From Acetivibrio mesophilus (GTDB lineage Bacteria; Bacillota; Clostridia; Acetivibrionales; Acetivibrionaceae): a DNA stretch of 64,000 nt. The translations under genes were made by a program, and so were the position numbers. The notes below the pieces were generated by a model. The model was not told where the DNA came from. It did no database searches and saw only the letters and a list, made by a program, of their open reading frames with translations. The DNA lies in contig NZ_RLII01000004.1 of NCBI RefSeq assembly GCF_004102745.1, forward strand, positions 62,001-126,000, in the 5' to 3' direction. How positions within the stretch are numbered: position 1 is the first letter of the stretch; every line of letters begins with the position of its first letter. Positions 16,839-25,220 of the stretch are shown in pieces.

Positions 16839-17192
16839 TCAAATACTAATATCATCGACATTTTCAAACTGCTTTTCACCTTCATCACTAAATACTACTT
16901 TTACATAATTTCTCATGTCATGATCTTTTCGGTCCTCTTCATCCAGCTTCACATAAATATCTACTTTTTTAGCGACATCAATATCCAGCCTCTTGAATAC
17001 ATCCTTTTGTATTATATCAACGATGGAGTCAATATAGTCTAAGGCAGAATGCTTTGATTTACTCTCTATCACAGCCTGAACCCTTCCCAACTTATTTGTG
17101 CCCATTACTTCTAAATGCACAATTCCAAGTTCATTTTCATTATCTGTGGCATAGAGAAGTTCTCTTTCATATACACTTTTATTATTCGACAT
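16839..17192 (-). CDS. Hypothetical protein, 117 residues
   Basis: A soluble, charged protein that I do not recognise. It has no signal peptide, membrane helix or cysteine. The sequence alternates predicted beta strands and helices (ELGIVHLEVMGTNKLGRVQA, YIDSIVDIIQKDVFKRLDID, then KKVDIYVKLDEED and YVKVVFSDEGE), consistent with a small alpha/beta fold. A better start than the frame's first codon is the ATG at 17192, which has GGAGTGGG upstream. The stop lies only 8 bp from the end of the convergent YvyF-like gene. Function unknown. Confidence 0.6.
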   Translation of the reverse strand: MSNNKSVYERELLYATDNENELGIVHLEVMGTNKLGRVQAVIESKSKHSALDYIDSIVDIIQKDVFKRLDIDVAKKVDIYVKLDEEDRKDHDMRNYVKVVFSDEGEKQFENVDDISI

Positions 17193-17245
17193 AACAACCC
17201 ACTCCAATTGTAATAATTATATATTCCACAAACAATAAAATATCA

Positions 17246-17812
17246 TTAAATATCTTTCTCGTAAAGCATTTTATATACGCTGTAGTAATTTTCTACTCTT
17301 TTAGTGTAGATTTCAGTTTCTTTGTAAGGTATACTATCAAGACTCTTCCCCGTTTTGCTGTACTTGCTGTTGTTTAGCCATGAATGCACACATGAAGCGC
17401 CGGCATTATATGATGCTACCACAAGGACAGGGCTATCAAACTGTCTCTCTAAATTATTAAGCAACCAGCATCCAAACTTTATGTTTGTCTCAGGGTCATA
17501 TAAATATTCCACTTTAAAATCCTTTATCCCCATCATTTCTGCAATCCAGAATGCCGTATCATCGGTCACCTGCATCAGGCCCCGAGCATTTTTATGGGAG
17601 GTCGCATCGGGGTTAAAGCTGCTCTCTGCCTTAATAATTGAAAAAACAAGGTACGGATCCAAATCATATTCAGAAGAATACCTGTAAACATATTCCTTAA
17701 ATTTCAAAGGATACAGCATTTTAATAGCTCCTTCGAGAATAAACACAATAGCAATCAATGCCACTGCAAAAATAAAAATCAGCTTCACATTTCTTTTAAA
17801 TCTATTAGCCAC
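17246..17812 (-). CDS. Lytic transglycosylase (SLT domain), membrane-anchored
   Basis: A 188-residue protein with an N-terminal transmembrane segment (about residues 10-30) and a soluble-lytic-transglycosylase domain (40-180). The catalytic Glu is in IIKAESSFNPDATSHKNARGLMQ, followed by the conserved NIKFGCWLLNNL and VVASYNAGASCVHSWL segments. Such enzymes cleave peptidoglycan glycan strands outside the membrane. No LysM or SH3 domain is present. The preferred GTG start at 17812 has AAGGTGG upstream. It is downstream of coaE on the same strand, with a 106-bp gap. Confidence 0.9.
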   Translation of the reverse strand: MANRFKRNVKLIFIFAVALIAIVFILEGAIKMLYPLKFKEYVYRYSSEYDLDPYLVFSIIKAESSFNPDATSHKNARGLMQVTDDTAFWIAEMMGIKDFKVEYLYDPETNIKFGCWLLNNLERQFDSPVLVVASYNAGASCVHSWLNNSKYSKTGKSLDSIPYKETEIYTKRVENYYSVYKMLYEKDI

Positions 17813-17918
17813 AAAAATACCCACCTTAACGAAATCTTATTAGCTATATATTTTGTGATAAACATTTTACATTGATTTTGGATATCGTAAAACATATACA
17901 TTGATTCATACGTTGAAG

Positions 17919-18509
17919 TCACTTATTGTAGTTTGCCTCAACTATTCTTCTAAGTTCTTCATAAGTACTATCATTTTTAATTATTACATCGGCCAGACTA
18001 CAATAATATTCATCACTTAACTGTGCATTTATTCTTTCGACTACCTGTTCATAGGTTAATCCGCTTCTAGCCATTACCCTTTTTATCCTGTTTTCTCTAT
18101 CTGCGACTACCACCCAAATTTCCTTCGCAACATCAAGAAAACCATGTTTTATCGGAATAGGTGCATCTATAACAACAGTTTTCCCCAATTTCTTTAAAAC
18201 TTCATGTCTTTCCCAAATGATTTGAGCCACATGTCTATGAGTAATGCTGTTTAAATCCTCCAGTTTGTCTTTATCATTAAAAACCTCTGCGGCAAGCTTT
18301 TTTCTGTCTATTTCTCCGTCCGGAGCAAGTATTTGAGCCCCAAAGCAGTCTACAATCTCTTGATATGCTTCCCGGCCTTTTAGGGTAATGTCTCTTGCGA
18401 TAATATCAGCATCAATTATCTGGGCTCCGAGCTCACCCAAAATCTTTGATACTGTGCTTTTTCCGCTTCCAATTCCGCCAGTAACTCCAATTGTCTTCAA
18501 TTTCAACAT
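17919..18509 (-). CDS. coaE: Dephospho-CoA kinase
   Basis: A protein of about 196 residues that phosphorylates the 3' hydroxyl of dephospho-CoA, the last step of CoA synthesis. It has the P-loop GVTGGIGSGKSTVSKIL, the IIDADIIARD motif (substrate Asp) and a LID region around RMKRVMARSGLTYEQ-like residues (IKRVMARSGLTYEQV). The ATG at 18509 abuts the AGAGGG ribosome-binding site, so the true start is probably the TTG three codons later at 18500. It lies 14 bp after polA, a common clostridial and Bacillus arrangement, so the two are likely co-transcribed. Confidence 0.94.
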   Translation of the reverse strand: MLKLKTIGVTGGIGSGKSTVSKILGELGAQIIDADIIARDITLKGREAYQEIVDCFGAQILAPDGEIDRKKLAAEVFNDKDKLEDLNSITHRHVAQIIWERHEVLKKLGKTVVIDAPIPIKHGFLDVAKEIWVVVADRENRIKRVMARSGLTYEQVVERINAQLSDEYYCSLADVIIKNDSTYEELRRIVEANYNK

Positions 18510-18523
18510 CCCTCTATATTTTA

Positions 18524-21208
18524 TTACTTAGTTTCGTACCAGTTGTTACCTGATTTAACCTCTACGATTAACGGCACCTTCAGGCTGACAGCATTCTGCA
18601 TGCCTTCGGATAGAATTTTTTCAACCTCTTCCTTTTCTTCTTTGAACACCTCAATAATAAGCTCATCATGAACCTGAAGTATGAGCCTTGACCTAAGTTT
18701 CCTCTTTTTGAGTTCTCCATGCACCTTTACCATTGCAATCTTGATTATATCCGCGGCACTTCCCTGGATCGGAGTGTTCATTGCAATACGTTCTCCGAAG
18801 GATCTTATATTGAAGTTGCGGGACTTGAGCTCCGGCAAATATCTTCTCCTCATGAACATGGTGGTTACAAAACCTTTTTCTTTGCCCTCTTCTACAATAT
18901 CATGCATATATTTCTTTACATTGGGATATCTGTCCAGATAACCGTCTATATACATTCTAGCTTCTTTTCTGCTTATCTTCAGATCCTTCGCAAGACTGAA
19001 GTCCCCTATTCCGTAAACAATACCGAAATTGACAGCTTTTGCTCTGGACCTCATTATAGAAGTAACTTCTTCCTTTGGTATTCCGAAAACCTTTGAAGCC
19101 GTCGAAGTATGAATATCCTCATTGTTTAAAAACGAATTTATCATGTTTTCATCATCGGTTATATGGGCCAGAACCCGAAGCTCAATCTGAGAATAATCCG
19201 CATCAAGGAGCTGATAATTCTCATCTGAAGGAATAAAGACCTTCCGTATTTTCCTTCCCATCTCAAGTTTTATCGGTATATTCTGAAGATTGGGCTCTGT
19301 ACTGCTTATCCTCCCTGTCACTGTCACCGTCTGATTGAAACTTGAATGAATCTTTCCAGTGTGAGGATTTATAACCGCCAGAAGTCCTTCTACATAAGTA
19401 GATTTCAGCTTCATAAGCTGCCTGTATTCCAATATTTTTTCTACAATTTCATGCCTGTCGGACAGCTCTTCCAATACTTCCGCATCGGTTGAATATCCGG
19501 TTTTTGTTTTCTTAATAATCGGAAGTCCTAGTTTCTCAAAGAGGATAACTCCCAGTTGTTTTGGAGAGTTGATATTAAACTCCTCTCCTGCCAGCGAGTA
19601 TATTTCCTTTGTAATAACATCTATCTTTTCTTGCATCTCTTTTGAAAACTCAACAAGGGCATTGACATTAACCTTAAAGCCGTGATATTCCATATCCGCC
19701 AAGGTTCTTACCAGCGGAAGCTCGATACTATAATAGAGCTGTTCCTGGTCGTTTTCCTTAAGAATATTATCCATTTTCTGATTGACTTTATTTATAACAT
19801 AAGGATAAATGCCCACGGTCTTTGAAAGGTCGTCCTGTTGCATATCCCGGTATAGAGTAAAATTTTTGCCTTTTCCCGACAGCTCCTCAACGGCCTTGAT
19901 ATTCAGGTTTAAATACTCCATCGCCAGCTCGGATATTGCATAGGTATCCTTTGACGAGTTTATTATATAAGCTCCAATCATGGTGTCAAAGGCCAAACCG
20001 TTAAAGTCAATTCCCCGATTATTTAAATATACTATAAAGTTCTTAAAATCATGACCGTATTTTTTTATGCTTTCATCCTCTAAAATGTCCTTAAACTGCC
20101 GGAAAAACTCATCCTCATTAATATTGTTTTCAAAGTCCACATACCACGCTTCATCTTCCTGTGATGAAATTGCACAAGCCGCAAGCTTTTGTGAAAAGCT
20201 TCCCGTTTTATCAATCAAATAATAGATATATACTTTTCTGTTTCTTAGAATATTATTTTTTAATTCCTTAAGCTCATCACTGTTTTTTGCAATCTTAATA
20301 TCCAGTTCTAAGCTATCTTCGCTTTGGGCATCATTTAATCCAAACTTATCAATAAAGCTTTTAAACTCCAGCCTCTTAAATATCTCATAGGTCTTATTCC
20401 TATCAATTTCCACAACCTTTAGATCTTCAATATCACAAAGAGACGGCATATTTCTTTCAATCAGGGCAAGCTCCCTGCTCATAAATGCTTGTTCTTTAAA
20501 AGTCTCAAGCTTTTCCTTAAGTCCTTTCTTTTTGACGCTGTCTAATGAGCTATAAAGATTTTCGAGGTTATTATACTCTCTTATAAGATCTAAGGCCGTT
20601 TTTTCGCCAATACCGGGAACACCGGGGATATTATCGGAAGCATCTCCCATCAAAGCCTTTACGTCAACAAACTGTTCCGGCTTAATTCCGTATACTTCTA
20701 CAATCCTATTGTAGTCATATTCCTCAACATCTGTTTTTCCGCCTTTTGTTCTGGGAAGCTTAAGTTTCGTTGAAGGTCCCACCAATTGATAGGCATCCCT
20801 GTCCCCCGTAACCAGTATTACTTCCAGTCCCTTTTTTTCGGCGCACAATGAAATGGAGCCTAATATATCATCGGCTTCAAATCCTTCCATCTCGAGCCTT
20901 CGTATATTCATTGCATCCAATACTTCCTTCAAAAGAGGAACCTGAACCCGAAGCTCCTCAGGCATACCTTTCCTATTTGCCTTATATCCTTCGTATCTGC
21001 TGTGCCTAAAGGTTGGAGCCTTAAGATCGAACGCAACACAAATGTATTGAGGCTTCTCCTCTTCAATAAATTTTTGCATCATATTTATAAATCCGTAGAT
21101 TCCATTGGTATATGTACCGTCGGATGTCACCAGCAGTTCACGAAGCCCGTAAAAGGCTCTGTTGATAATACTGTTTCCGTCTATAGCCATCAATTTTTGC
21201 TTGCTCAT
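18524..21208 (-). CDS. polA: DNA polymerase I
   Basis: An 894-residue family A polymerase for Okazaki-fragment processing and repair. Residues 1-290 are the 5'-3' exonuclease domain (AIDGNSIINRAFYGL, VAFDLKAPTFRHSRYEGYKA, GFEADDILGS). Residues 310-500 have the position of the 3'-5' exonuclease, but the first DEDD motif reads IYYLIDKTGSF instead of DTE, so proofreading is very probably lost, as in Bacillus enzymes. The polymerase domain shows motif A (LDADYSQIELRVLAHI), motif B (RSRAKAVNFGIVYG) and motif C (LQVHDELIIEV). The start follows GAGAGGTTTAAACA. Confidence 0.97.
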   Translation of the reverse strand: MSKQKLMAIDGNSIINRAFYGLRELLVTSDGTYTNGIYGFINMMQKFIEEEKPQYICVAFDLKAPTFRHSRYEGYKANRKGMPEELRVQVPLLKEVLDAMNIRRLEMEGFEADDILGSISLCAEKKGLEVILVTGDRDAYQLVGPSTKLKLPRTKGGKTDVEEYDYNRIVEVYGIKPEQFVDVKALMGDASDNIPGVPGIGEKTALDLIREYNNLENLYSSLDSVKKKGLKEKLETFKEQAFMSRELALIERNMPSLCDIEDLKVVEIDRNKTYEIFKRLEFKSFIDKFGLNDAQSEDSLELDIKIAKNSDELKELKNNILRNRKVYIYYLIDKTGSFSQKLAACAISSQEDEAWYVDFENNINEDEFFRQFKDILEDESIKKYGHDFKNFIVYLNNRGIDFNGLAFDTMIGAYIINSSKDTYAISELAMEYLNLNIKAVEELSGKGKNFTLYRDMQQDDLSKTVGIYPYVINKVNQKMDNILKENDQEQLYYSIELPLVRTLADMEYHGFKVNVNALVEFSKEMQEKIDVITKEIYSLAGEEFNINSPKQLGVILFEKLGLPIIKKTKTGYSTDAEVLEELSDRHEIVEKILEYRQLMKLKSTYVEGLLAVINPHTGKIHSSFNQTVTVTGRISSTEPNLQNIPIKLEMGRKIRKVFIPSDENYQLLDADYSQIELRVLAHITDDENMINSFLNNEDIHTSTASKVFGIPKEEVTSIMRSRAKAVNFGIVYGIGDFSLAKDLKISRKEARMYIDGYLDRYPNVKKYMHDIVEEGKEKGFVTTMFMRRRYLPELKSRNFNIRSFGERIAMNTPIQGSAADIIKIAMVKVHGELKKRKLRSRLILQVHDELIIEVFKEEKEEVEKILSEGMQNAVSLKVPLIVEVKSGNNWYETK

Positions 21209-21283
21209 TGTTTAAACCTCTCAGCTTTCTTTATCTTCAGTCGACCTTTTGAATTTTGAATTTTCTGCAATTATTATAAAACA

Positions 21284-21493
21284 TTATCCTTCATTAGTAG
21301 GATTTCTTTTTTCTGCTTGTTTATCCATGTGTTTAACCGAACCGTCATTTTCAATAATTAGAGAAATGCTTTCTCCTTTCATATACGCCCTTTGGCCTTT
21401 CTTTACAGGAATGCTTACTTCAAGACCACAATCATCGGATACCAAAACTGCATATCCGTCCTCAATCCTCTTTACCACTGTATCTATAATCAA
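21284..21493 (-). CDS. DUF3006-like small protein
   Basis: A 69-residue protein opening MIIDTVVKRIEDGYAVLVSD, then a small predicted beta barrel and a charged tail. It resembles DUF3006 proteins (short Firmicutes proteins often encoded next to beta-lactamase-fold ComEC-like hydrolases); here no such neighbour is seen, the next gene being polA, 75 bp downstream. The start is a TTG with AAAGGTGAT upstream. No catalytic residues or signal peptide are visible. Family call is from motif memory. Confidence 0.55.
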   Translation of the reverse strand: MIIDTVVKRIEDGYAVLVSDDCGLEVSIPVKKGQRAYMKGESISLIIENDGSVKHMDKQAEKRNPTNEG

Positions 21494-21552
21494 TTTTAAT
21501 CATCACCTTTTTTAGTTTTATGTCTCAAAATCCTGTCCCCATAATTGTACAC

Positions 21553-21590
21553 AAAAAAGGGACTGCAGTAAACAGCTGTCCCTTAATTTT
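21553..21590 (-). terminator. Terminator downstream of the second PilZ gene
   Basis: AAGGGAC and GTCCCTT form a stem around a loop that itself contains CAGCTG/CTGCAG-like symmetry. On the minus strand TTTTTTG follows. It lies between the PilZ stop and the DUF3006-like gene, so those two are separate units. Confidence 0.75.
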
Positions 21591-21638
21591 TTTTATTGCC
21601 CGTGTTTTAAAAAGTTAGACCGAAGAAAATCGTTGTAC

Positions 21639-22340
21639 TTATTTAAGACTATTGGATACAAACTCAGCTTCATTGCACTCAAGGCGATAAATCAGCTTGT
21701 CGAGTTTGTCTTTATTGAGTTCATCTATTTCAACAATTTCAAGACCATACTCATTGTATAGCTCTCTATTTATGATTCTGTTTACTTTCGCTTTAAATTC
21801 CAAAGACTGTACTTTATCTATGGAAGCATTTACAAACACATTTACAAGACTTTGTGGTTCAATTTCTTCTCTAAAAACTGCGCCCACGCCCGTCATACTG
21901 ATATTCTTGATTATGGCATATATATTATCGCCTGCTCCCTTTGGATAGAATTTTGATTGAAAATTAGTAAGGTACCTTTTAGCATTTCTATTATTCTTTA
22001 CTCTGCTGACACTTTTTATTGAAACCTGTACCAGCCATGGATAAGTTAGCTCAAATCCACTTATTGTCCCATTAACAATGTATTCATACTCTCCCTGCAT
22101 AACTTGGCAGGAAACAATATCACCTTTAAATACATTATTTTTCAAGAATTCTTCGGGAATTCTAAAATATAGGCTCTCACCTTCAGTCTTTTGTATAACC
22201 GATAGGATTGGCTCAAAAATATATCCATGCTTAATACTGATAACAGCACCCCGTCTGAAAACCTCCTCCTTCTCTTTAACAGACAGTACATATTCTTCTT
22301 TCTGAACCGGAATCCAATTAGACAGCTCGACATTCATCAT
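21639..22340 (-). CDS. PilZ domain protein, second paralog
   Basis: A 233-residue protein of the same two-domain layout as the one at 1580-2290: an N-terminal YcgR-like domain (GAVISIKHGYIFEPILSVI) and a C-terminal PilZ domain starting near residue 115. The c-di-GMP motifs are weaker: RNAKRYLTNF in place of a clean RxxxR and NISMTGVGAVF in place of DxSxGG, so binding affinity could differ. The start has AAGGAGGGATCATA. It has its own terminator and no adjacent motility gene; target unknown. Confidence 0.75.
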   Translation of the reverse strand: MMNVELSNWIPVQKEEYVLSVKEKEEVFRRGAVISIKHGYIFEPILSVIQKTEGESLYFRIPEEFLKNNVFKGDIVSCQVMQGEYEYIVNGTISGFELTYPWLVQVSIKSVSRVKNNRNAKRYLTNFQSKFYPKGAGDNIYAIIKNISMTGVGAVFREEIEPQSLVNVFVNASIDKVQSLEFKAKVNRIINRELYNEYGLEIVEIDELNKDKLDKLIYRLECNEAEFVSNSLK

Positions 22341-22472
22341 TATGATCCCTCCTTAGACTTGTTGACAATTCAATCCTTGAAAAACGAACTTAAAATCGTA
22401 ATGATGATATATTCGACAAACAGTCTAAAATATCCTCCTTTGCATGAAGAATTTGCTTATTCAAGATAAATA

Positions 22473-23426
22473 CTACTCTTTAAGTACTGTTATTTCAACT
22501 TTTTTCATCGTACCTTCGCCATTCGTTTCTTCATCTAAGGAAAGGTTGTTGCCATATTTCTCCTTGAGCTTATTTACAAAATCGTTATATTTTGTACTGT
22601 CCATGTCAAAACTCAGCACCTTCTTATTCTCCTTCGGGCTGGAAACGGCATCATATTCCGGAGCGGATTTCTCCATTTTTACTTCAATTTCTATATTGCA
22701 CGAAATGGCAATATTATTAATGTTATCAATTTCTTTTTCAATGTCCGATGAGTTGATTGTAATATACACATCATAAATAGGTATACCTGCAACAGTAATA
22801 CCGTAAGTTGATGCATCTTCCGGAGCAGGGGCTGTTGAATTGATAGAATTATCCGCAAACTCCTTCGTTCCTTCCTCTCCGACAGCATCACTCCCACCAT
22901 CATATTGTCTGGCTTTCATGGATATATCATGTCCGTTGAATGAAGTTTCTACCTGGTAATTGTTCTCATTTCCATACTCATCCGACTGGCTATTGTCATT
23001 TAGAGCAGTTCCTGAAATTTTATCCCGATTTAAACTCATTGATACTCCGCTGCTATCTTTTGGAGCATTACCAAATAACCCCCGGGTCATAATTAGGCTT
23101 CCGGCGACAAAAACCATAATAAGTCCTGCAGCGATAGAGGATGAAAAACCAACAAACTTTTTCTTAAAAGGTACAGTCTTACTCTTTAATTCATTCTTAT
23201 TCTTTTCTGCCATAAGTTTCTCATGAAGCTCTTCTCTAAATCCGGAAGGAAGCTCAACCTCTTCGAAAGAACCCAATGCACCGACAATTTCTTTTAGTGC
23301 ATCAAGCTCACTTTTACAGATTTCACAAGTTTTTATATGCTCATCGATCTCATTTTTAGTTTCATTATCCAACTCATTATCTATATATAAAGATAATAAT
23401 TCAATTATTTCACTACAACTTTTCAT
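22473..23426 (-). CDS. Membrane anti-sigma factor with an N-terminal zinc finger
   Basis: A 317-residue protein. Residues 1-50 form an anti-sigma zinc-finger (zf-HC2) motif, with the His and two Cys in DEHIKTCEICKSEL. One transmembrane helix follows near residue 105 (FVGFSSSIAAGLIMVFVAGSLIM is the region). The extracytoplasmic part of about 190 residues is polar, then contains a structured segment (ITVAGIPIYDVYITINSSDI onward) that I do not recognise. It begins 20 bp after the ECF sigma gene with AAAGGAGGG upstream, so the pair forms a sigma/anti-sigma operon. It should hold the sigma factor at the membrane until an envelope signal arrives. Confidence 0.85.
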   Translation of the reverse strand: MKSCSEIIELLSLYIDNELDNETKNEIDEHIKTCEICKSELDALKEIVGALGSFEEVELPSGFREELHEKLMAEKNKNELKSKTVPFKKKFVGFSSSIAAGLIMVFVAGSLIMTRGLFGNAPKDSSGVSMSLNRDKISGTALNDNSQSDEYGNENNYQVETSFNGHDISMKARQYDGGSDAVGEEGTKEFADNSINSTAPAPEDASTYGITVAGIPIYDVYITINSSDIEKEIDNINNIAISCNIEIEVKMEKSAPEYDAVSSPKENKKVLSFDMDSTKYNDFVNKLKEKYGNNLSLDEETNGEGTMKKVEITVLKE

Positions 23427-23446
23427 CTCCAACCCTCCTTTCAATA

Positions 23447-24043
23447 TTATTTGACGTATTCTTCATTTATAAGTTCCTTTTTTTGCTGAAGTATTTTTTT
23501 TAGAGCCTGCCGCGCCCTGTTAATTCTCGATTTAACCGTACCTTCCGGACATTTTATTATGCCGGATATTTCTTCATAGCTAAAGCCTTGAATATCTCTT
23601 AGCACAATAACCGTCCTGTATTCTTCAGACAACATATTTATTGAATCCTTTACAGCCCTTTTAAGCTCATTATCCTCAGCTGTCAATTCAGGTCCCGGTG
23701 AATCATCCTTTATCTGACGTTTCATCTCATTTCCACCAATTTCAATATCCTCATCGAGAGAAACCACTTTCTTATTTTTTCTTTTACGAATCTCATCGAG
23801 GCAGGCATTCGTTGTAACCTTATATATCCATGTATTAAATAGGGAATCGCCTTTGAAATTCTTTATGGATTTATACGCTTTCAAAAAAACTTCCTGGGAT
23901 AATTCGCTGGCATCATCAAAGTTCCCCAGCATTCTAAAGGCAATATTGAATACTTTCTTTTGACACCCTTCTATAAGCTTCTCAAACGCCTCAACATCCC
24001 CCTGTTTAGCCTTGCCAATCAATTCCTTCTCACAATAGTTCAT
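23447..24043 (-). CDS. ECF-type RNA polymerase sigma factor (SigW-like)
   Basis: A 198-residue group 4 sigma factor. Region 2 (residues 10-85) includes AFRMLGNFDDASELSQEVFLKAYKSI and FNTWIYKVTTNACLDEIRKR, and region 4 (130-185) includes LSEEYRTVIVLRDIQGFSYEEIS and GTVKSRINRARQALKK. The two are joined by an acidic linker. The frame is open to 24094, but the ATG at 24043 has GGAGGTGAGG upstream and gives the usual N terminus. The next gene encodes its likely anti-sigma factor. A role in envelope or antibiotic stress is inferred from the family. Confidence 0.92.
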   Translation of the reverse strand: MNYCEKELIGKAKQGDVEAFEKLIEGCQKKVFNIAFRMLGNFDDASELSQEVFLKAYKSIKNFKGDSLFNTWIYKVTTNACLDEIRKRKNKKVVSLDEDIEIGGNEMKRQIKDDSPGPELTAEDNELKRAVKDSINMLSEEYRTVIVLRDIQGFSYEEISGIIKCPEGTVKSRINRARQALKKILQQKKELINEEYVK

Positions 24044-24281
24044 ATTACCAGCCTCACCTCCGGCTCCAAAATGATTCAAACCAATTATCGTCAAACAATC
24101 AAAATCATTAAATGCATCCCAAAATCTTATTATACAATTTTTTTAACATAATTTGAACTGTTACAGATCTTTTTCATATAAAAGTAATATTAGCTACTTA
24201 CATATATTACCAAAGGGTTTTTTCTTAAATTATAGAATATATTTATCATAAGATTAGATTAATACTAAAAGGGGTAGTACT

Positions 24282-24725
24282 ATGATCAATACAATTCTAG
24301 TAATTGATGACAATATCATTGATAATGCTATTATCAAAAATTACCTTTATGCCGAAAGATACAGCATAATTTCTGCTCTAAATGGGCGTGAAGCTCTAGA
24401 ACTTATTGAAAGCCGCAATATCGACCTTATATTGCTTGATGTAGTTATGCCCATAATGGATGGATATGATTTCTTGAAAGAATTCTCAAAAACATCTTAT
24501 TATAAGGAAATCCCCGTAATTGTTGCATCAAATCTGGACAATACGGAGAATATCGAAAAAATTCTTGAGTTTGGTGTATTCGATTATATCATAAAACCAT
24601 TAGACCATATTAACAAATTGATACTTATAAACAAAATAAAATCGGCTCTAAAGTACAGAAATGCGCTCTTAGACCTTAATAAAGCTACAAAGCTCATCAA
24701 TCAGTTATCCACTAAGGAAGCATAA
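24282..24725 (+). CDS. Stand-alone response regulator receiver protein
   Basis: A 147-residue protein with one CheY-like receiver domain (residues 1-120). The acidic pair is in VIDDN, the phospho-acceptor Asp is in LILLDVVMPIMDGYDF, and the conserved Lys is in YIIKPLDH. A short helical tail follows with no DNA-binding domain, so output would be through protein contact. It has its own ribosome-binding site (AAAAGGGGTAG) and terminator; no histidine kinase is adjacent. Confidence 0.9.
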   Translation: MINTILVIDDNIIDNAIIKNYLYAERYSIISALNGREALELIESRNIDLILLDVVMPIMDGYDFLKEFSKTSYYKEIPVIVASNLDNTENIEKILEFGVFDYIIKPLDHINKLILINKIKSALKYRNALLDLNKATKLINQLSTKEA

Positions 24726-24748
24726 ATTTATCTATATTTCACGCCATG

Positions 24749-24780
24749 CAAAAACACCCGCCTTAAAAGCGGGTGTTTTT
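24749..24780. terminator. Terminator between the response regulator and rnpB
   Basis: AAAAACACCCGC and GCGGGTGTTTTT form a perfect 12-bp stem with a 7-nt loop. It serves the plus-strand regulator gene and, through the mirror T-run, the convergent rnpB transcript. Confidence 0.9.
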
Positions 24781-24790
24781 GATATTTAGA

Positions 24791-25166
24791 ATTGAGTAAG
24801 TCTATAAGCCGGGTTCTGTATTTGATAGTCATCTATCTAGGCTATATATTTCTATATAGCTCCAGCCACCTACCCGGGACTAGCGGGCCACCTTAACGTC
24901 CCTCTATACGGTGTTGCTCCAGGTGGGGTTTACATAGCCGGTAAGTCACCATACCGCTGGTGAGCTCTTACCTCACCTTTCCACCCTTGCCATGCTGAAA
25001 ACCAAAAGCTAATAGCTTCAATCTTCAGCAGGCGGTATATCTCTGTTGCACTTTCCTTGAAGTCGCCTTCACCGGGAGTTACCCGGCACCCTGCCCTATG
25101 GAGCCCGGACTTTCCTCGTGTACGGCCTTTCGGCACTGTACCCGCGACTATCTGGCTTACTCAAAA
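24791..25166 (-). ncRNA. rnpB: RNase P RNA (type A)
   Basis: The minus strand carries the universal RNase P landmarks: GAGGAAAGTCCGGGCTCC near the 5' part (CR-I), GTGCAACAGAGA mid-molecule, and ACAGAACCCGGCTTATAG near the 3' end (CR-V). The ends GAGTAAG and CTTACTC form helix P1. At about 375 nt it has normal length. It is the catalytic RNA that matures tRNA 5' ends. Exact ends are set by P1 and may differ by a few bases. Confidence 0.95.
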
Positions 25167-25191
25167 TCTTTAGTTTCCATCGGCAAAATAT

Positions 25192-25220
25192 ATTATACGC
25201 ACATAGAATACTAATGTCAA
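25192..25220 (-). promoter_or_regulatory. Consensus sigma-A promoter of rnpB
   Basis: Minus strand TTGACA (25220-25215), a 17-bp spacer and TATAAT (25197-25192): a perfect consensus promoter. The -35 box overlaps the stop codon of the Nif3-like gene. Predicted start near 25185, about 20 nt before the mature 5' end. Confidence 0.85.
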
